Part shown: piece by piece, positions 1 through 7,083 of the stretch
How positions within the stretch are numbered: the stretch's first letter is position 1
How the letters are laid out: each line of letters opens with the position of its first letter
From: Candidatus Tharpella sp.
GTDB taxonomy: Bacteria > Desulfobacterota > Anaeroferrophillalia > Anaeroferrophillales > Tharpellaceae
Length of the DNA stretch: 9,381 nucleotides
Reading direction: 5' to 3'
NCBI GenBank assembly: GCA_021163565.1
Contig: JAGGTT010000132.1
Coordinates: 1-9,381 of the forward strand
Notes under the pieces: generated by a model
The model's input: the letters and a program-made list of their open reading frames with translations, nothing else
Told to the model about the DNA's origin: nothing
Database searches by the model: none
Program-made: the position numbers and the translations under genes

Positions 1-78
1 GAATACATCGCGGTTGAGCCGGGAGCCGGCGGCGGCAACCAGCTCCTCTACGATCTCTGGGGCGCGTTCATGAATTAA
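1..78 (+). CDS. Possible 3' end of an unidentified convergent gene (partial)
   Basis: The plus strand is open from the left edge through 25 codons to a TAA at 76-78, and a strong hairpin terminator begins 17 bp later. The C-terminus reads EYIAVEPGAGGG followed by NQLLYDLWGAFMN. I do not recognise the family. The minus strand over the same bases is also open and reads like protein (ERAPEIVEELVAAAG), so the coding strand is uncertain. Against the minus strand, its frame has no ATG, GTG or TTG between its upstream stop (148-150) and the left edge, and it would run straight through the terminator. The stop-then-terminator layout favours a plus-strand gene converging on ftsZ. Sequence beyond the left edge is needed to identify it. 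Confidence 0.4.
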   Translation, partial: EYIAVEPGAGGGNQLLYDLWGAFMN

Positions 79-95
79 GGCTTTTAAAAGCTTAA

Positions 96-144
96 GATAA
101 AAAAAGGGCTCATTTTCACTATGTAAATGAGCCCTTTTTTTATC
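96..144. terminator. Bidirectional intrinsic terminator, 20-nt perfect arms
   Basis: The arms at 96-115 and 125-144 are perfect reverse complements around a 9-nt loop. The GC-rich core (GGGCTCA / TGAGCCC) is flanked by seven A on the left and seven T on the right, so a U-tract follows the hairpin on either strand. It lies just after the plus-strand TAA at 76-78 and would also back up termination of the ftsZ transcript coming from the right. Confidence 0.85.
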
Positions 145-163
145 TGATCACACTTGAACTATA

Positions 164-211
164 TCTGCAACAAAAAACCGACCTCTATCAGGGTCGGTTT
201 TTTGTTGCAGA
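164..211. terminator. Bidirectional intrinsic terminator downstream of ftsZ
   Basis: The arms at 164-183 and 192-211 are perfect 20-nt complements around an 8-nt loop. The core (ACCGACC / GGTCGGT) is bordered by six A and six T, with a further GCAAC/GTTGC pairing outside that A/T tract. It sits 23 bp beyond the ftsZ stop and is the likely main terminator of the dcw transcript. The U-tract on each strand also makes it usable from the left. Confidence 0.85.
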
Positions 212-233
212 CTTCTATCCAGGTATTAGCAGA

Positions 234-1520
234 TCAATCAAGCTGACGCCGAATGAACGTGGGAATTTCGAAATCATCAACTCCACCTTCAAATTCATTT
301 TCTGCACCTACCACCTTTTTCATCATATTCGGCAGATCCGGAAGTTCCTCAGATTGAACATCCTGATCAAATGATCGATCAAAATTATCGATATCGGCAA
401 TTTCATAGGCCGGCAACTTTGCCCCCGTTTTAATCTGACGTGCCTGAAAAGCCGGACGATCATAATTATCCCGGCGAATCGCTGTCCCTACCGGATATTT
501 ACCATTCAATCCCAGCCCCGGGCCTTTGATACCGGCACCAACAACCGAGATCTGATTTTGAACTGAATCAAAACCGGTGGCAATAACCGTAATCCGAAGC
601 TGATCACCTAATGAATCATCAAGAACCACTCCAAAGATAACTTCTGCATCTTCGTGGGTCTCCTCCTGAATCAAACTCGCAGCTTCATCCATCTCATGCA
701 GAGTTAACTCCGATGCAGCGGTAAAATTAATGATTACTCCCTGAGCTCCCTGAATACTTAAATCCTCCAATAGAGGCGAGGCAATTGCTAACTGGGCCGC
801 CTCAATGGCCCGGTTTTCGCCGCTGGCGATTCCGGTTCCCATCAGAGCCATACCGGTGTTACCCATTACCGTTTTAATATCCTGAAAATCGAGATTGATC
901 TGACCGTGTACATTAATCAGATCGGAAATACTGCGTACTGCCTGTAAAAGAACATCATCAACCGTCTTGAAAGCATCGACTGCGGTCGTATCCTTGCAAA
1001 CCGTATTCAGTAATCTCTGGTTTGGAATAGTGATCAGGGCATCGACATTTTCTCGCAATTTAGCCAATCCCTCTTCCGCAATCCGCATCTTCTTCTTCCC
1101 TTCAAAATTGAAGGGTTTAGTGGCTACGCCAATTACCAGGGCTCCGGACTCACGGGCCAGCTGGGCGACTACCGGAGCTCCGCCGGTACCGGTGCCGCCA
1201 CCCATTCCTGCGGTCACGAAAACCATATCCGCACCCGCAATCAGTTCCGATATCTGATCCGCATCCTCCAGTGCCGCACTGCAACCAATTTCAGGATTTG
1301 CCCCGGCCCCAAGCCCTTTGGTCATGCGGCTCCCAAGCTGCACTTTCACAGGTGCTTGCGAGGCATTTAGATCCTGCGCATCGGTATTAGCAACAATAAA
1401 ATCAACCCCCTCGAGGCCCGACTCAATCATATTGTTGACCGCGTTACCACCTCCACCGCCAACTCCAATCACTTTAATTTCGGCCGCCAGATTTCCACTC
1501 TCTTCAAATTCAAATGTCAT
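234..1520 (-). CDS. ftsZ: Cell division protein FtsZ
   Basis: Tubulin-like GTPase that polymerises into the cytokinetic Z-ring at midcell. The 428 residues start with a short leader, then the N-terminal nucleotide-binding motif IGVGGGGGNAVNNM (18-31). The tubulin signature GGGTGTG is at 107-113, and the catalytic T7-loop NLDFQD with Asp211 and Asp214 at 209-214. The GTPase core ends near residue 317. A linker of about 97 residues follows, then the conserved C-terminal peptide DDFEIPTFIRRQLD (415-428), which in the family binds FtsA and other tethers. Length is typical. The ATG at 1518-1520 has a purine-rich Shine-Dalgarno (AAGGGGGGAG, 1525-1534) 4 nt upstream. Last gene of the cluster, 127 bp after ftsA and followed by two terminators. 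Two motif positions depart from my recollection of the family: GTGGAP for GTGAAP (111-116) and NFTAAS for NITGG-type (265-270). Confidence 0.99.
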   Translation of the reverse strand: MTFEFEESGNLAAEIKVIGVGGGGGNAVNNMIESGLEGVDFIVANTDAQDLNASQAPVKVQLGSRMTKGLGAGANPEIGCSAALEDADQISELIAGADMVFVTAGMGGGTGTGGAPVVAQLARESGALVIGVATKPFNFEGKKKMRIAEEGLAKLRENVDALITIPNQRLLNTVCKDTTAVDAFKTVDDVLLQAVRSISDLINVHGQINLDFQDIKTVMGNTGMALMGTGIASGENRAIEAAQLAIASPLLEDLSIQGAQGVIINFTAASELTLHEMDEAASLIQEETHEDAEVIFGVVLDDSLGDQLRITVIATGFDSVQNQISVVGAGIKGPGLGLNGKYPVGTAIRRDNYDRPAFQARQIKTGAKLPAYEIADIDNFDRSFDQDVQSEELPDLPNMMKKVVGAENEFEGGVDDFEIPTFIRRQLD

Positions 1521-1524
1521 CGCT

Positions 1525-1606
1525 CTCCCCCCTTCTCAAAAAGTTGCTAATACCTTAACTCAAAAAAACTATTATTTTTCAACCTTCTCAAACCATAACG
1601 AAGGTT
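1525..1606 (-). promoter_or_regulatory. Possible ftsZ leader structure with competing pairings
   Basis: On the minus strand the ftsZ leader holds AACCTTC (1606-1600), which pairs exactly with GAAGGTT (1587-1581) across a 12-nt loop. The ten bases TTTGAGAAGG occur twice, at 1592-1583 and 1540-1531. The second copy runs into the ftsZ Shine-Dalgarno tract. The CCTTC of the first arm could therefore pair either with the upstream copy, leaving the ribosome site open, or with GAAGG at the ribosome site. The repeats and complementarity are seen directly; any switching role is inference. A loose T-tract (1568-1562) follows the hairpin, but 12 nt away, which is poor for a terminator. Confidence 0.25.
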
Positions 1607-1611
1607 ATCTT

Positions 1612-1639
1612 ATTATCTAACGCTAACCAAAACCTGCAA
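1612..1639 (-). promoter_or_regulatory. Candidate sigma70-type promoter for ftsZ
   Basis: On the minus strand, TTGCAG (1639-1634) is followed after 16 bp by GATAAT (1617-1612). The -10 matches 5 of 6 consensus bases and the -35 matches 3 of 6. It lies in the only long spacer of the cluster and would allow ftsZ expression apart from the upstream genes, as is common in other bacteria. The spacer is AT-rich, so a chance match is quite possible. Confidence 0.3.
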
Positions 1640-1647
1640 GTAAGTTA

Positions 1648-2877
1648 CTAAAAGAAATCTTTCAGCCAGGCACCTGCTTTGCCAAAAAAACCACCCAGTT
1701 TAAGCCCCTCAGGACTATATCTCCGCCGGTTTGTGCCTGATTCCTGAACCGCATATTTAAGGAGACCAATTGAAGTCGCGTAAACCGGACTTTTAACTGC
1801 TTCAAAACCACTGCCTTGGGCTTCAGGAAAACCGACCCGGGCCTGGAGTTCAAAAACCTTCTCCGCCAGTTCGGCAGTTCCCGGCACCAGAGCCGTTCCG
1901 CCAGTTATAACCACCCCTGAAACTACCTGATCGTAAACTCCTGATTTGTGCAGCTCCCGGTTTGCAAGTTCAAATATCTCCTCGAGTCGCGGTTCTATTA
2001 TTTCACCCAGTATCTGCCGGGAGAGTTTTCGAGGCGGGCGCCCGCCAACACTGGGAACTTCGATCGACTCATCTTGGCCGATCATCTGGGCGGTCGTACA
2101 ACCATAATGACGCTTGATCTTTTCCGCCGCATCCATTGGCGTCCGCAGGCCAATGGCAATATCATTGGTAACCTGATTACCGCCTAAAGGCAGTGACGCG
2201 GTATAGGAAATTGATCCTTCTACATAAATGGCGATATCGGTTGTCCCGCCACCGATATCAACCAGAACCACTCCTAATTCACGCTCTTCTGAGGTTAATA
2301 CCGCCATACTTGACGCCAGTTGCTGCAGAACCACTCCGCTGACATCAAGTCCAGCCCGGTTACAGCAGCGATAGACATTCTGCAATGACGCAGCGGCGGC
2401 GGTAACAATATGAACATCAACTTCAAGCCTGACCCCAGACATGCCAACCGGATCAACCACCCCTTCTTGATCATCAAGAAAAAACTGTTGCGGGATTGTC
2501 GCAATCACCTCGCGATCCATCGGAATAGCTACAGCCCGGGCGGCATCGAGAACCTGCTCCACATCATTCTGGCTGACTTCCCGATCCTTGACCCCGATAA
2601 TCCCGTGGCTGTTCATACCCTGTACATGACTACCCGCAATTCCAGTCTGGACAACCTTGATTTTCTGGCCGCAGATTTTTTCGGCCTCCACTACTGCCTT
2701 CCGGATAGAGTCAACAGTGGAATCCAGATTAACCACAACCCCTTTACGCAGCCCGAGTGAAGGAGCCGTTCCGACACCCACAATTTCCAGTCCCTTTTCA
2801 CCCTGTACACCGACCAGGACACAAGTTTTTGTCGTCCCTAAATCAAGTCCGACCACCATCTGTTCAGTTTTGGCCAT
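1648..2877 (-). CDS. ftsA: Cell division protein FtsA
   Basis: Actin-like ATPase on the inner face of the cytoplasmic membrane that anchors FtsZ filaments and recruits later division proteins. The 409 residues carry the actin-fold motifs in order: phosphate-1 GLDLGTTKT (10-18), the FtsA-specific 1C region (about 85-165), phosphate-2 LVDIGGGTTDIAIY (205-218) and the adenosine motif VITGGTALVPG (323-333). The extreme C-terminus, GKAGAWLKDFF (399-409), is the amphipathic membrane-targeting helix, joined to the core by a short basic linker (NRRR, 383-386). Length is normal. The ATG at 2875-2877 has GGAG 4 nt upstream and lies inside the end of ftsQ (14-bp overlap), which suggests translational coupling. 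ftsZ, its polymer partner, follows after 127 bp. Confidence 0.98.
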   Translation of the reverse strand: MAKTEQMVVGLDLGTTKTCVLVGVQGEKGLEIVGVGTAPSLGLRKGVVVNLDSTVDSIRKAVVEAEKICGQKIKVVQTGIAGSHVQGMNSHGIIGVKDREVSQNDVEQVLDAARAVAIPMDREVIATIPQQFFLDDQEGVVDPVGMSGVRLEVDVHIVTAAAASLQNVYRCCNRAGLDVSGVVLQQLASSMAVLTSEERELGVVLVDIGGGTTDIAIYVEGSISYTASLPLGGNQVTNDIAIGLRTPMDAAEKIKRHYGCTTAQMIGQDESIEVPSVGGRPPRKLSRQILGEIIEPRLEEIFELANRELHKSGVYDQVVSGVVITGGTALVPGTAELAEKVFELQARVGFPEAQGSGFEAVKSPVYATSIGLLKYAVQESGTNRRRYSPEGLKLGGFFGKAGAWLKDFF

Positions 2878-3784
2878 ACTTCTCCGCCTTCATACCTTTC
2901 ATTGTTCGAGACGGCCGCAGTCCAACCACAACCGAAGCCTCACCGGTACAATCAAAATATTTTACCGCTGACGCGCGGTCTCCCAACTCTTGCAATACCC
3001 GCCGCCAGCGGTCAAGTCGTTCACTATATTTATCCAGGCCCAATTGTATCTCCCAGTTCCTGCCGGTAGTAAAAAAAGTCACTCCACAAACCTCATCCAA
3101 CTCTATCTGGGCAATTTTTTCCGACCATTGTTGACCTCTCTCATCCCATATCTGCAGCAACTCGGCCGCTTTGTGCAATAATCGCTGCCAGACCTGAGGC
3201 CGCTGCCGCCATTCCTCCAGACTGACTCCGCTGATAACTGGAAAATCCAGAGCTTCTCCGGCCGGAGCCGGGCCAATCACCCGCCCATCACCATCAATCA
3301 TATAGAGCTTGTCAATATAGAAAAGAGCTTTAGGTTGACACTCTTCAATCACAATCTGCAAGCGATTCGGCAGGCGGCGGTAGATCGTCGCCTCTTTGAC
3401 AAATTGTAAAGCTTGAATCCGAGTCTGAGCCCGAGAGAGTGAGAAGGCAAAGGTCAACTGTCTGAAATTGAGTGCCAGAGCCTTGATTATATCCTCTCTT
3501 CGACAACGATAATTACCCTCAATCACAATCTCTTTAACAACAAAATTACCACTCTTCTTGAGCCTGCTATCTGCATTTTTAACCAATGTCGGCAACCAGA
3601 GCCCCAAACCGCCACAACCCAGACCGATGAAACAGACAGTGGCAATCAACAACATAGTCTTGCGGCGACTACTTCGGTCACTACCATCGAAATTACGCGC
3701 CTGCCGAATATCTTTACGGCTGTTGCCGGGCCGCAAACGGCGGCTCTCTTTTTTCTTAAACCGGAGCCAGGTCAAGACCAGCAC
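2864..3784 (-). CDS. ftsQ: Cell division protein FtsQ (DivIB family)
   Basis: Bitopic inner-membrane scaffold of the divisome; in the family its periplasmic part contacts FtsB/FtsL. Of up to 306 residues, 1-42 are a very basic cytoplasmic tail (15 Lys/Arg) and about 44-68 form one membrane helix (MLLIATVCFIGLGCGGLGLW...). A POTRA domain begins at FVVKEIVIEGNYRCRREDI (81-99) and ends near residue 148. The FtsQ beta domain follows, with the typical LYMIDGDGRVIG segment (160-171). The start is uncertain. GTG at 3784 has AAGG touching it, too close to serve, whereas TTG at 3775 (codon 4) has the same AAGG at an 8-nt spacing. Both starts lie inside the end of ddl (29- or 20-bp overlap), so coupling is likely. 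FtsQ diverges fast; the call rests on topology, POTRA motif and position between ddl and ftsA. Confidence 0.93.
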   Translation of the reverse strand: MLVLTWLRFKKKESRRLRPGNSRKDIRQARNFDGSDRSSRRKTMLLIATVCFIGLGCGGLGLWLPTLVKNADSRLKKSGNFVVKEIVIEGNYRCRREDIIKALALNFRQLTFAFSLSRAQTRIQALQFVKEATIYRRLPNRLQIVIEECQPKALFYIDKLYMIDGDGRVIGPAPAGEALDFPVISGVSLEEWRQRPQVWQRLLHKAAELLQIWDERGQQWSEKIAQIELDEVCGVTFFTTGRNWEIQLGLDKYSERLDRWRRVLQELGDRASAVKYFDCTGEASVVVGLRPSRTMKGMKAEKYGQN

Positions 3785-4685
3785 CTTGAAGAATGCGATC
3801 TATAAGGGCAACAAAATCCATCCCACAGGCGGCTGCGGCCTGCGGTAGCAAGCTGGTTTCAGTCATTCCTGGTACAGTGTTGATCTCGATAACATAGGGC
3901 TGATCATTCATATCAAGCCGGAAGTCAACCCGGACCGCCCCGCGGTAGCAGCCGAGTGCCCGGGCACTGGCAAGTGCCAACTCCTGAACCTTACGGGTCA
4001 CAGAATCAGCAACCGGAGCCGGCACCAGATATTGAGTAAAACCTTTGGTGTATTTAGCCTGATAATCATAAATCCCATCGCGGGGCCGAATCTCGATTAA
4101 AGGCAGAGCTTCGCCCTGCAGTACTGCGGCAGTCAACTCAATACCCGCCACATAACTCTCAATCATAATCTGACTACTGAATTTACGGGCTTCGCTCAGA
4201 GCCGGAGTAAGATCATCTGCGCCGGTCACAACACTCACACCAAGACTCGAACCTTCGGCCACCGGCTTAACCACCAGAGGATAACCTCCTGAGGGCACGG
4301 CCACTTCATCAACCCCGACATCAGGCACGGTGTAGTCCGGGGTTTGAATCCCGTACGAAAGCAGAACCCTTTTGGTCATCACCTTATGCATGGCGATACT
4401 GCTGGCCATTACTCCGGGACCGGTGTAAGGAATCTTCAGGTATTCTAAAACTCCCTGGATACTGCCATCCTCACCGTAAGCTCCATGCAGAGCTATAAAA
4501 ACCACTTTGACATCGGCCTCTTTCAGCCGAAAAGCTATTTCTCGATCCACATCTATCATCACAACCGTAAAGCCCAGCTCGCGCAAAGCCAAGCCTACCG
4601 CCGCACCACTTTTCAAGGAAACTTCACGTTCAGCTGAGAGTCCGCCATAGAGAACTCCGACTCTGGTTCCAGGCGTAAATTTCAT
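3756..4685 (-). CDS. ddl: D-alanine--D-alanine ligase
   Basis: Cytoplasmic ATP-grasp enzyme that joins two D-alanines for addition to the peptidoglycan precursor by MurF. The 309 residues show the N-terminal LYGGLSAEREVSLKSG (12-26), HGAYGEDGSIQG (67-78) and the ATP-grasp segment VVKPVAEGSSLGVSVV (138-153). Next come YDYQAKYTKG (206-215) and the metal-binding C-terminal motif VIEINTVPGMTETSLL (265-280). The Tyr in the YDYQAKY region is as in true D-Ala-D-Ala ligases and unlike the VanA/VanB D-lactate ligases. I chose ATG 4685 because GGAGGAGGG (4690-4698) lies 4 nt before it. An in-frame TTG at 4724 would add 13 residues with no family counterpart and overlap murB. The gap to murB is 28 bp, and the 3' end overlaps ftsQ. 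Confidence 0.97.
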   Translation of the reverse strand: MKFTPGTRVGVLYGGLSAEREVSLKSGAAVGLALRELGFTVVMIDVDREIAFRLKEADVKVVFIALHGAYGEDGSIQGVLEYLKIPYTGPGVMASSIAMHKVMTKRVLLSYGIQTPDYTVPDVGVDEVAVPSGGYPLVVKPVAEGSSLGVSVVTGADDLTPALSEARKFSSQIMIESYVAGIELTAAVLQGEALPLIEIRPRDGIYDYQAKYTKGFTQYLVPAPVADSVTRKVQELALASARALGCYRGAVRVDFRLDMNDQPYVIEINTVPGMTETSLLPQAAAACGMDFVALIDRILQGAGLDLAPV

Positions 4686-4689
4686 TCTT

Positions 4690-4698
4690 CCCTCCTCC
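4690..4698 (-). promoter_or_regulatory. Strong Shine-Dalgarno site for ddl
   Basis: GGAGGAGGG on the minus strand lies 4 nt before the ATG at 4683-4685. It is the strongest ribosome-binding site in the window and decides the ddl start against the upstream in-frame TTG at 4724. Confidence 0.8.
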
Positions 4699-4713
4699 CG
4701 TGGCTTTTTCAGG

Positions 4714-5628
4714 TCAGGATACAACCCGAATTTCAGGTTCCAGGGTTACACCGCAATACACTTTAACCCGATCCTGCATTTTTTCCATTAAATTCACGAC
4801 ATCCTGGGTTGTGGATCCGCTCCCGGCGGTAATCACATTGGCATGCTCCACCGCAACCCGGGCCCCACCGAAAACCATACCTTTACATCCGGCTTCCTCC
4901 AGCAGACGCCCCGCAAAATCTCCGGCCGGATTTTTGAAAACCGACCCGGCATGCGCTCCTGACGGCAGGTGCTGCCGCCTGAGATTACGAATTTCTGCAA
5001 CTTTTCCGGCGATTATCGATGGCGTCTGTCGCGGCAGGAGAAAATAGGCCGCGACCACAATATCCTGTCCTTCTAGACCACCATCACGATAACCGGGGTT
5101 AAGTTCAGTTGCTGAGCGCCACTCCAAAAGGCTATTATGGATCAACGAAATAGCGGCCAACCGATCATAGATAGTGCTGCCAAAAGCGCCGGCATTCATG
5201 GCCAGAGCCCCGCCTAAGGTTCCGGGAATACCGGCCAGATTTTCCAGCCCGCTATAACCGCTGATCACACTTAGGCGAACAAATTCCGCCAACTGGACAC
5301 CACCTTCAACCCTGACCATCACTACATTTTTATCAGAACCGACAATGGTGTAATCTCTGAAGCTCCGGGTCAGGCTGATCACAGCTCGATCCCGGATGCC
5401 AGCATCGGCAACCAGCAGATTGCTGCCCCCGCCCAGCAGCAAAAACCCGAGCTTCATCTCCATTAGAATTTTAACTGCCAAGCGCAAATCAGTCAGGGTT
5501 TCGGGCTCCAGAAAAACTGACGCCCGACCACCGGTTTTAAAAGTCGTCCTCGGTGCCAGAGGTTCATCCTCTAAGAAAAACCGACTCAGACACTGCTTCA
5601 GCTCTCTTTTTTGAGCAACACTAATCAA
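4714..5628 (-). CDS. murB: UDP-N-acetylenolpyruvoylglucosamine reductase (MurB)
   Basis: FAD enzyme that uses NADPH to reduce UDP-GlcNAc-enolpyruvate to UDP-MurNAc in the cytoplasm. The FAD-binding part has FKTGGRASVFLEP (30-42), LLLGGGSNLLVAD (63-75) and SGLENLAGIPGTLGGALAMNAGA (126-148 in parts). The substrate domain has Tyr180-Arg181 (PGYRD), the proton-donor serine in GSVFKNP (Ser229) and the C-terminal LEPE (296-299) carrying the catalytic Glu. The 304-residue length and GSVFKNP motif fit the shorter type II MurB rather than the longer E. coli type I. The start is TTG at 5626-5628, the first usable codon in frame, with AGG 7 nt upstream; no ATG occurs before residue 56. It lies 63 bp after murC and 28 bp before ddl. 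Placement between murC and ddl is a common variant of the cluster. Confidence 0.97.
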   Translation of the reverse strand: MISVAQKRELKQCLSRFFLEDEPLAPRTTFKTGGRASVFLEPETLTDLRLAVKILMEMKLGFLLLGGGSNLLVADAGIRDRAVISLTRSFRDYTIVGSDKNVVMVRVEGGVQLAEFVRLSVISGYSGLENLAGIPGTLGGALAMNAGAFGSTIYDRLAAISLIHNSLLEWRSATELNPGYRDGGLEGQDIVVAAYFLLPRQTPSIIAGKVAEIRNLRRQHLPSGAHAGSVFKNPAGDFAGRLLEEAGCKGMVFGGARVAVEHANVITAGSGSTTQDVVNLMEKMQDRVKVYCGVTLEPEIRVVS

Positions 5629-5691
5629 GAGTCTACCTGTTCAACGATAAGAGATTAAAATCACGGTTACTTTTAACCTTTTCAAAGAAAC

Positions 5692-7059
5692 TCAGTCAGC
5701 AATCATTTCATGTCCCAGACGACAAATGTCACCGGCCCCCAGGGTCAGAATCAAATCTGTCGCTTCTGTGTTGGTCGTTACAAATTCCCTTAAAGCTTCA
5801 CGATCCGGCAGATAATATACCTGTTTATGACCATGTTGACGAATTGCCTCAGCCAGACTTTCACCACTGACACCCTCTATCGGCGACTCACCGGCAGCAT
5901 AGATATCGGTCACCACCAAAATATCAGTCTCATTGAAAACTACTTGGAAATCATTAAATAGATACTTGGTCCGAGTATATCGATGCGGCTGAAATAGGGT
6001 TATCAGACGACGCTCCGGCCAAGCCTGACGCAGGGCTTCAAGGGTAACCTGAATTTCGGTCGGATGGTGGCCATAGTCATCGATCAGCAGCGCACCTCGA
6101 TACTCGCCGACAATCTGCAAACGGCGCTGGACTCCGGTAAAACCTGAGAGATGACACCTGATATCCGCAAAGTCCAACCCCAGTTCAAAACCGGTCGCAA
6201 TCGCCGCCAGACAGTTAAGCACATAGTGACGACCCGGCATATCGATGGTAAATTCTCCTAGTTCCTCCCGGTCGACGATAACCTTAAAACGACTCTGCAT
6301 GCCCTTAATTGTCACCTCAATCGCCCGGACATCAGCCTGGGGATTGAAACCATAGGTTGAAACCCGACGTCTGATCCGTGGGATAATCTCCTGAACCCGC
6401 GGGTCGTCAAGACAGAGAACCACGAGACCATAAAAGGGAACCTTATTCGCGAAGGCGACAAAATTGTCCTCAATCTCTTTGATACCGCCCCGGTAGTAAT
6501 CAAGATGTTCACGATCAATATTGGTTATAACCGCGATAATCGGCGACAAAGCCAGAAATGATCCATCACTCTCATCCGCTTCAGCCAGCAGGATCTCACC
6601 CTGACCAAGACAGGCATTACTGTTGATACTGTTCAGGCGGCCACCAATAACCACGGTCGGATCAAGATCGGTACCGCTGAGCATGGTTGCGATCATTGAG
6701 GTCGTAGTGGTTTTCCCATGGGTACCGCCGACGGCAATTCCGTATTTCAAGCGCATCAATTCTGCTAGCATTTCCGCCCGGGGAATAACCGGAATCGCCC
6801 GGGTATGCGCTTCTAAAACCTCTGGGTTATCATCTTTCACAGCCGTCGAGCGCACCAAAACCTGCACATCACCAAGGTTCTCCCGGGCATGACCGTAGGC
6901 AATTCGGGCTCCAAGTTTTTCAAGTCGTTCCGTAACCGGACTCCGGTTGAGATCGGAACCATGCACCTCGTAGCCTAAATTCAATAGAACCTCAGCGATA
7001 CCACACATACCGCTACCACCGATGCCAACGAAATGAACCTTTTCAACCTTATGATGCAT
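5692..7059 (-). CDS. murC: UDP-N-acetylmuramate--L-alanine ligase (MurC)
   Basis: Cytoplasmic Mur ligase that attaches L-alanine to UDP-MurNAc using ATP, starting the stem peptide. The 455 residues open with the Rossmann motif HFVGIGGSGMCGIAEVL (9-25). The central domain has the P-loop GGTHGKTTTT (111-120), AEADESDGSF (159-168) and TNIDREHLDYY (179-189). The C-terminal domain has SGFTGVQRRLQ (305-315) and DDYGHHPTEI (327-336). I chose ATG 7059 because AGGTG (7070-7066) lies 6 nt upstream and MHHKVEKVHFVG matches the usual MurC N-terminus. A GTG at 7068 would add three residues and has no Shine-Dalgarno. The gap to murG is 24 bp and to murB 63 bp. Confidence 0.98.
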   Translation of the reverse strand: MHHKVEKVHFVGIGGSGMCGIAEVLLNLGYEVHGSDLNRSPVTERLEKLGARIAYGHARENLGDVQVLVRSTAVKDDNPEVLEAHTRAIPVIPRAEMLAELMRLKYGIAVGGTHGKTTTTSMIATMLSGTDLDPTVVIGGRLNSINSNACLGQGEILLAEADESDGSFLALSPIIAVITNIDREHLDYYRGGIKEIEDNFVAFANKVPFYGLVVLCLDDPRVQEIIPRIRRRVSTYGFNPQADVRAIEVTIKGMQSRFKVIVDREELGEFTIDMPGRHYVLNCLAAIATGFELGLDFADIRCHLSGFTGVQRRLQIVGEYRGALLIDDYGHHPTEIQVTLEALRQAWPERRLITLFQPHRYTRTKYLFNDFQVVFNETDILVVTDIYAAGESPIEGVSGESLAEAIRQHGHKQVYYLPDREALREFVTTNTEATDLILTLGAGDICRLGHEMIAD

Positions 7060-7083
7060 TCCTTTCACCTGATTAGCGCCCCC

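Noticed and set aside
1562..1606. Hairpin plus T-tract ahead of ftsZ as a transcription terminator
   Set aside because: The T-tract begins 12 nt after the 7-bp stem, not directly after it, and terminating before ftsZ would cut off the last gene of the cluster.
3756..4685. Ddl as a vancomycin-resistance D-Ala-D-lactate ligase
   Set aside because: The YDYQAKYTKG region keeps the Tyr typical of D-Ala-D-Ala ligases, and the gene sits in the housekeeping dcw cluster with no van genes nearby.
5665..5678. Small hairpin GGTTA-CTTT-TAACC in the murC-murB gap
   Set aside because: The stem is only 5 bp and AT-rich, with no U-tract following in the direction of transcription. It is too weak for a terminator.
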